From: Candidatus Avimonas caecicola
GTDB taxonomy: Bacteria > Bacillota > Clostridia > Oscillospirales > Acutalibacteraceae
NCBI GenBank assembly: GCA_904419875.1
Contig: CAJFTG010000016.1
Span: 1-44,517 of the forward strand
Length of the DNA stretch: 44,517 nucleotides
Direction: 5' to 3'
A model generated the notes under the pieces. It was not told where the DNA came from. It saw only the letters and a list, made by a program, of their open reading frames with translations, and did not search any database. The position numbers and the translations under genes are program-made. Position 1 is the stretch's first letter. Each line of letters begins with the position of its first letter. Below, one piece after another: positions 40,922 through 44,517 of the stretch.

Positions 40922-41953
40922 TCACGCCCCGCGGTGGGATATGGTTTTGCCGAACAGCGGGGCGATCTCCTCCAGCCGGGCGGTCAGATGCCGGAACTGG
41001 TCGGGAGTGAGGGACTGCGCGCCGTCCGACAGGGCACAGGGCGGGTTGTTGTGCACCTCGATAATCAGCCCGTCGGCGCCGGCCGCCACCGCCGCAAGCG
41101 CGAGCGGCTCCACCAGCGCGCTGATGCCGGAGGCATGGCTCGGGTCCACCACCACCGGCAGGTGGGACAGGCTCTTGAGCAGCGGCACCGCGGAGATGTC
41201 CAGCGTGTTGCGGGTCATGGTTTCAAAGGTGCGGATCCCCCGCTCGCAGAGGATCACCCGGTCGTTGCCGGCGGCCATGATGTATTCCGCGCTCATCAGC
41301 AGCTCCTCAATGGTGTTAGCCAGCCCCCGCTTGAGCAGGATCGGCTTGTCGCATTTGCCCAATTCCTTGAGCAGTTCGAAATTCTGCATGTTCCGCGCGC
41401 CGACCTGGATGATGTCCACATCCTCAAACAGAACCAGATGAGCGGGGGACATGATCTCGGTCACGATGGGCAGCCCCGTCTTCTCCCGCGCGTGGCGGAG
41501 CAGCTCCAGCCCGGTGGCCCGCAGCCCCTGGAAAGCGTAGGGCGAGGTGCGGGGCTTGAACGCTCCCCCCCGCAGGAAGGCCGCGCCGGCCGCCTTCACG
41601 TCCTTCGCCACCTCGGCGATCTGCTCCTCGCTCTCCACCGAACAGGGCCCGGCAATCAAGCCGAGTTTCCCTCCGCCGAGGACCGAGCCCCCGCCCAGGT
41701 CGATCACGGTATCGCCCGGATGGAATTTGCGGTTGGCCTTTTTGTACGGCTCCTGCACCCGTTTGACGCTCTCCACGATCTTTTGGGCGCCGATGAATTC
41801 GATGTCCACCGTGGCGGTGTCGCCAAGGAGGCCGAGGACGATGGAATGCTCGCCGTACCAGGCGTTGACCTTCACGTCGTTGCGGCTCTCCAGCAGGGCG
41901 GAAAACTCCGACACCTGTTCGCGGGTGGTTCCGGGCTTGAGTACGATAATCAT
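40922..41953 (-). CDS. aroF: 3-deoxy-7-phosphoheptulonate synthase (type I-beta)
   Basis: A 343-residue DAHP synthase, entry enzyme of the shikimate pathway (PEP + erythrose-4-phosphate). Residues 1-~70 are the ferredoxin-like regulatory domain typical of Thermotoga/Bacillus-type enzymes, and ~85-340 the TIM barrel with IAGPCSVESEEQI, AFKPRTSPYAFQG, QVGARNMQNFELL and VDPSHASG. Start 41953 has AAAGGAAG upstream. It is the first structural gene after the leader peptide and terminator at 42036-42071. Confidence 0.96.
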   Translation of the reverse strand: MIIVLKPGTTREQVSEFSALLESRNDVKVNAWYGEHSIVLGLLGDTATVDIEFIGAQKIVESVKRVQEPYKKANRKFHPGDTVIDLGGGSVLGGGKLGLIAGPCSVESEEQIAEVAKDVKAAGAAFLRGGAFKPRTSPYAFQGLRATGLELLRHAREKTGLPIVTEIMSPAHLVLFEDVDIIQVGARNMQNFELLKELGKCDKPILLKRGLANTIEELLMSAEYIMAAGNDRVILCERGIRTFETMTRNTLDISAVPLLKSLSHLPVVVDPSHASGISALVEPLALAAVAAGADGLIIEVHNNPPCALSDGAQSLTPDQFRHLTARLEEIAPLFGKTISHRGA

Positions 41954-42035
41954 GACAACGCTTCCTTTCCTTGCGGCACGGTGTGCCGGTAAGCTTTCTG
42001 CCGGACGGTTCCGGCGCGCAGACGAGGGGACATGC

Positions 42036-42071
42036 AAAAAGGCGGGGCTCATCGTGCATGAGCCCCGCCTT
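42036..42071 (-). terminator. Intrinsic terminator (attenuator) upstream of aroF
   Basis: A perfect 14-bp stem AAGGCGGGGCTCAT / ATGAGCCCCGCCTT (42071-42058 with 42052-42039) with a 5-base loop, followed on the minus strand by a T5 run (42040-42036) and GCATG. It lies between the leader-peptide stop (42104) and the aroF ATG (41953) in the same transcript, so most read-through into the operon must escape it. Confidence 0.93.
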
Positions 42072-42103
42072 GTATCCTTTCGTCTACGGCAGCATCCCGG
42101 CCG

Positions 42104-42232
42104 TTACGCCGGTCGTCTCACAGCACGTTGCGCACAGCAAAAATAGCCCCAGCCATAAAAATGACCGAAGCGAAAATACCCCGTAAATCGGTTCTGCTGT
42201 TTTTCAGGCAATGCAGCGACCGTGGCGACCAT
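42104..42232 (-). CDS. Aromatic-rich leader peptide of the aro operon
   Basis: A 42-residue open frame with GAGGAGCATCTCTT before its ATG (42232). Residues 16-31 read FTGYFRFGHFYGWGYF: five Phe, three Tyr and one Trp in 16 positions, coded by 42187-42140. It starts ~43 bases after the predicted transcription start and stops 32 bases before the terminator hairpin. This is the arrangement of ribosome-mediated attenuation: scarcity of charged tRNA-Phe, -Tyr or -Trp would stall the ribosome here. The operon behind it makes precisely these amino acids. No T-box motif is present. Confidence 0.85.
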   Translation of the reverse strand: MVATVAALPEKQQNRFTGYFRFGHFYGWGYFCCAQRAVRRPA

Positions 42233-42281
42233 AAGAGATGCTCCTCTTATCCGTTTGTCCCGCCTAATAGGCGTTGGCTTT

Positions 42282-42311
42282 ATCATACTCCACCGGGCGG
42301 CGGCTTGTCAA
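42282..42311 (-). promoter_or_regulatory. Promoter of the aro operon
   Basis: Minus-strand consensus -35 TTGACA (42311-42306), 18-base spacer, -10 TATGAT (42287-42282). Start near 42275. A CGCCTATTAGGCG dyad (42273-42261) lies right at the 5' end of the transcript. Confidence 0.85.
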
Positions 42312-42406
42312 GGAAAAATACCGGACGCCAGCGCAGGGATTTTTGGAAAATGCGACGGAAACAGGCGGGTTTCCCCGGCCCCGGCCGCCGCGCCTCCCGC
42401 GCGCGT

Positions 42407-43147
42407 CTACGCCCCCCACATCCGGTAACGGGCGGGGCGGATGAGCGCCCCGGTGCTGGCCGCCGTGCGGGAGGCCGGCTTCAGCAGGCGGTCGAGCAGC
42501 CCCTGCCGCACCCGGTTGGCGGTGCAGAAATACAGCGTAACCGTGCCGGGAAAGAACGCGCCGCCGTCCTCCTCCACCGAAGCGAAGCCCGCCTCGGCCG
42601 AGCGGCCGAGGAGCAGCAGCTCCCGGAAATCGTCCAGGCCGGGCTGCGTGCCGCGGAGGAACGCGTCGGACAGCTCCCGCACCGTATGGCCCGGCCGCAG
42701 CACCGGGAGCCAGCGGATTGCACGGCTGCGGCCGCCGAGCCGGTTGCGCGGCGGCAGGCGGAGTCCTTTGGGAAACCCGCCGCCTTCCTGCGAAAGCACG
42801 GCCGGGGCGCGCAGATAGGTGTCCCACAGCCGCCCGTCCACATACAGCCGGAGCATCCTCCCCTCGCCGGAACCCATCACCCCGACGGCGCCGGTGCGCA
42901 GCTTCCCCGTCAGGCAGCGGCCCAGCCCGTCAAGCGCCTGGATATCCAGCCGGTCGGCGCAGTCGTCGAACACCGCCCAAAGCCCGTCCTCCTCCCGGCC
43001 GATGCGCACGGTACGCTCCGCGCTCTCCCGGCGGCAGGGCATCAGCCCCTGGGTATCCATATAGGCCGTGATGACGTACAGGATTTTTTCCTGCGCCGCT
43101 TCGGTGCGGGCGGTAAGGGCGAGCTGCAGATTGGCGAAGCTGGGCAT
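42407..43147 (-). CDS. Hypothetical protein
   Basis: A 246-residue soluble protein I do not recognise. GAAAGGAGAGGAC precedes the ATG, and codon and base use match the neighbours, so it is a real gene. It starts MPSFANLQLALTARTEAAQEKILYVITAYMD. Strand-rich segments RTVRIGREEDGLWAVFDDC and RMLRLYVDGRLWDTYL follow. The C-terminus is basic. No signal peptide, membrane helix or cofactor motif. It is separated by 81 bases from the FlaR-like gene and is probably co-transcribed with it. Confidence 0.75.
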   Translation of the reverse strand: MPSFANLQLALTARTEAAQEKILYVITAYMDTQGLMPCRRESAERTVRIGREEDGLWAVFDDCADRLDIQALDGLGRCLTGKLRTGAVGVMGSGEGRMLRLYVDGRLWDTYLRAPAVLSQEGGGFPKGLRLPPRNRLGGRSRAIRWLPVLRPGHTVRELSDAFLRGTQPGLDDFRELLLLGRSAEAGFASVEEDGGAFFPGTVTLYFCTANRVRQGLLDRLLKPASRTAASTGALIRPARYRMWGA

Positions 43148-43228
43148 AGTCCTCTCCTTTCCGGTTTCCCGGCACGGTATTTCCCGGCCTTTGCGCGCCG
43201 GCGGCTCCCCGGGAGAAGGGCGCGGCGT

Positions 43229-43735
43229 TCACGTCGCCAGCCCTTCCAGCCAGCGGGCCGTTTCCCTCCGGCTTCGCAGGACAACAACCGTCTTGCCCTC
43301 CTGCCCGTCCAGCAGGGAAAAAAGCTTCCGGCGCTGGTTTTTGGGGAAGCGCCAGACGTATTTCAGGAAATCCCAGTCCAGCCGTTCGGGACAGCCGACG
43401 CCCATGTCCGGCCGGGTCCTTCCGTAGCCGGCGGCCACCCGCCGGAGCACGCCCCACAGGCAGACGGCGCGGGGATAATCCAGGTAAATCACGGTGTCGC
43501 AGCGTTCCAGCCGCAGCGGGAGGGTGCGGCTGTAGTTGCCGTCCAGAATCCAGGCGGGGCGGGCCGCCGCTTCCAGCAGCCGGGCCTCAAACTCTTCGTA
43601 CGGCGCCGGCTGCCAGTTGTCCCGCCAATACAGCTTGTCCAGATGGATAAGCGGCAGCCCCCATTTTTCCGCCAGCCGGCGGGAAAGGGTGGTTTTCCCC
43701 GCCCCGGGGCTTCCAATCACAAGCACCCGCTCCAC
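43229..43735 (-). CDS. FlaR-like P-loop (adenylate-kinase-like) protein
   Basis: A 168-residue P-loop protein of the so-called DNA topology modulation protein FlaR group. [41 protein letters not shown] gives Walker [10 protein letters not shown] and the group-specific HLDKLYW motif, followed by [16 protein letters not shown] and a lid-like YLDYPR. Probably a small nucleotide or metabolite kinase; the DNA-topology name is historic. Start is GTG at 43735, preceded by GGAGGGGGGAGG. Confidence 0.82.
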   Translation of the reverse strand: MERVLVIGSPGAGKTTLSRRLAEKWGLPLIHLDKLYWRDNWQPAPYEEFEARLLEAAARPAWILDGNYSRTLPLRLERCDTVIYLDYPRAVCLWGVLRRVAAGYGRTRPDMGVGCPERLDWDFLKYVWRFPKNQRRKLFSLLDGQEGKTVVVLRSRRETARWLEGLAT

Positions 43736-43783
43736 GGCCTCCCCCCTCCTCCATGCCCCGGCGGCGGGCCGCCGTTTTCCTCC

Positions 43784-43812
43784 ATTGTATCGTCTTTCGC
43801 CGGCGCTTTCAA
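43784..43812 (-). promoter_or_regulatory. Promoter of the FlaR-like gene
   Basis: Minus-strand -35 TTGAAA (43812-43807), 17-base spacer, -10 TACAAT (43789-43784), ~50 bases upstream of the GTG start. Confidence 0.7.
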
Positions 43813-43881
43813 GCGGTTGCGGACGAAAAAAGGCGGACGGCGCCTAATTTCTTTTCCCCGGTGAAAATATGCGGGAAGCTA

Positions 43882-43910
43882 TTGACAGGAAGAACAGCTC
43901 GAAATACAAT
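43882..43910 (+). promoter_or_regulatory. Promoter of nrdJ
   Basis: Consensus -35 TTGACA (43882-43887), 17-base spacer, -10 TACAAT (43905-43910). The -10 is embedded in NrdR box 1. Confidence 0.8.
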
Positions 43911-43920
43911 ATATTGTGTT
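43904..43920. promoter_or_regulatory. NrdR box 1
   Basis: ATACAATATATTGTGTT contains the perfect palindrome ACAATATATTGT (43906-43917), matching the NrdR consensus (acaCwATATwGtgt type). It covers the -10 box of nrdJ, so bound NrdR would block RNA polymerase. Confidence 0.8.
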
Positions 43921-43945
43921 TTGAGGCGTCATACTGCCAATCCCA

Positions 43946-43961
43946 ATACAATATACAAACA
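43946..43961. promoter_or_regulatory. NrdR box 2
   Basis: ATACAATATACAAACA repeats the left half and centre of box 1 exactly and diverges in the right half. Its start is 42 bases after that of box 1, four helical turns, so two NrdR units would bind on the same face. Confidence 0.7.
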
Positions 43962-44001
43962 GTCTATTATGGAAAACACTATACAGAAGGGACGGAGCCG
44001 A

Positions 44002-44517
44002 ATGGAATTGACACAGAATGCCCGCACCGTGCTGGAAAAGCGGTATCTGATCCGGGGGGAGGACGGCCGGCCCACGGAAACGGTGGAGGACCTGTTCCGC
44101 CGGGTAGCCCGCGCGATCGCCGCGCCGGACAGGGCCTACGACCCCCATGCCGACCTGGTCGGGCTGGAGAATGAGTTTTACGACCTGATGACCGGGCTGG
44201 AGTTCCTGCCCAACTCCCCCACGCTGATGAATGCGGGCCGTCCTCTCGGCCAGCTGTCGGCCTGCTTTGTGCTGCCGGTGCCGGACAGCATGGAGGAAAT
44301 CTTTGAAGCGATCAAGCAGGCGGCGCTGATCCACAAGTCGGGCGGCGGCACCGGCTTCTCCTTCTCCCGGCTGCGCCCCTCGGGCAGCACGGTAAACTCC
44401 ACCGGCGGGGTGGCGAGCGGCCCGGTCAGCTTCATGCGGGTGTTCAACATGGCGACCGAGGCGGTCAAGCAGGGCGGTACCCGGCGGGGGGCGAACATGG
44501 GCATTCTGCGGGTGGAC
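44002..44517 (+). CDS. nrdJ: Adenosylcobalamin-dependent ribonucleotide reductase (5' part)
   Basis: The first 172 codons of a class II ribonucleotide reductase, cut by the window end. After a start-up segment the sequence shows [26 protein letters not shown], with the conserved cysteine of the active-site redox pair (SACFV). [32 protein letters not shown] and [16 protein letters not shown] follow, all typical of NrdJ. No N-terminal ATP-cone is seen before residue ~20. It makes dNTP precursors using B12, independent of oxygen. AAGGGACGGAG precedes the ATG. Regulation by NrdR is shown by the two boxes upstream. Confidence 0.93.
   Translation, partial: MELTQNARTVLEKRYLIRGEDGRPTETVEDLFRRVARAIAAPDRAYDPHADLVGLENEFYDLMTGLEFLPNSPTLMNAGRPLGQLSACFVLPVPDSMEEIFEAIKQAALIHKSGGGTGFSFSRLRPSGSTVNSTGGVASGPVSFMRVFNMATEAVKQGGTRRGANMGILRVD

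Noticed and set aside
42233-42286. Longer N-terminus (60 residues) for the aromatic leader peptide
   Set aside because: That start would lie at or before the predicted transcription start (~42275) and lacks a ribosome site. The ATG at 42232 has GAGGAG eight bases upstream.
41954-42311. T-box riboswitch upstream of aroF
   Set aside because: No T-box AGGGUGGNACCGCG-like motif or stem I specifier structure could be found. The leader is explained by the aromatic peptide and terminator.

Overview
The window is a gene-dense stretch of a high-GC, low-redundancy Firmicute chromosome, most likely an anaerobic gut-type member of the Clostridia (Oscillospirales / Ruminococcaceae-like). This placement is inferred from several things: a clostridial-order rnfCDGEAB operon, a B12-dependent ribonucleotide reductase, a Bacillus-like darA-holB-ricT-trmN6-rsmI neighbourhood, a GlpA/GlpB-like/DUF1667 oxidoreductase triad, and AGGAGG ribosome sites in a GC-rich background. 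No phage, insertion sequence or CRISPR array was recognised. The first ~170 bases are abruptly AT-rich and unexplained.

Layout. 1-3530: an S1-domain RNA-binding protein and a divergent ROK-family protein, ending in a bidirectional terminator. 3531-11772 (minus strand): a housekeeping block read as pseudo-alanine racemase, Orn/Lys/Arg-decarboxylase-like enzyme, MTA/SAH nucleosidase, DarA, HolB, RicT, a 2[4Fe-4S] ferredoxin, TrmN6-like methyltransferase and RsmI. 12061-18278: a QueG-like Fe-S protein, the plus-strand oxidoreductase triad, and a kinase/membrane-protein pair. 18842-21334: a cytoplasmic GH38 alpha-mannosidase. 21603-21877: a tRNA operon (Met, Glu, Val). 22135-28437 (minus): a complete Rnf ferredoxin:NAD+ oxidoreductase operon headed by NusG-domain-II and Gx-transporter membrane proteins. 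28845-33421: Fe-alcohol dehydrogenase, a double-ACT protein, an unknown helical protein, an RsmF-like rRNA methyltransferase, and MntP under a manganese riboswitch. 33752-42311 (minus): a PAP2 protein, then an aromatic amino acid operon (aroF-tyrA-aroB-nitroreductase-aroA-aroC-pheA) with its own leader. 42407-44517: an unknown gene, a FlaR-like kinase, and the start of nrdJ behind paired NrdR boxes.

The most notable points are these. (1) The aro operon leader encodes a 42-residue peptide with nine Phe/Tyr/Trp residues in a row of 16, followed by a strong intrinsic terminator. This is a classical-looking ribosome-mediated attenuator in a phylum that normally uses T-boxes. (2) An alanine-racemase homologue has lost both catalytic residues and is translationally coupled to a PLP decarboxylase-like gene. 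(3) A 156-bp segment carrying ribosome site, start codon and first codons is duplicated in front of the first two genes of the rnf operon. (4) The mntP riboswitch leader has a ready-made anti-Shine-Dalgarno helix. (5) A family of 11-bp pyrimidine-rich tandem repeats lies in several intergenic gaps, and a similar low-complexity tract is inserted inside the trmN6-like gene.
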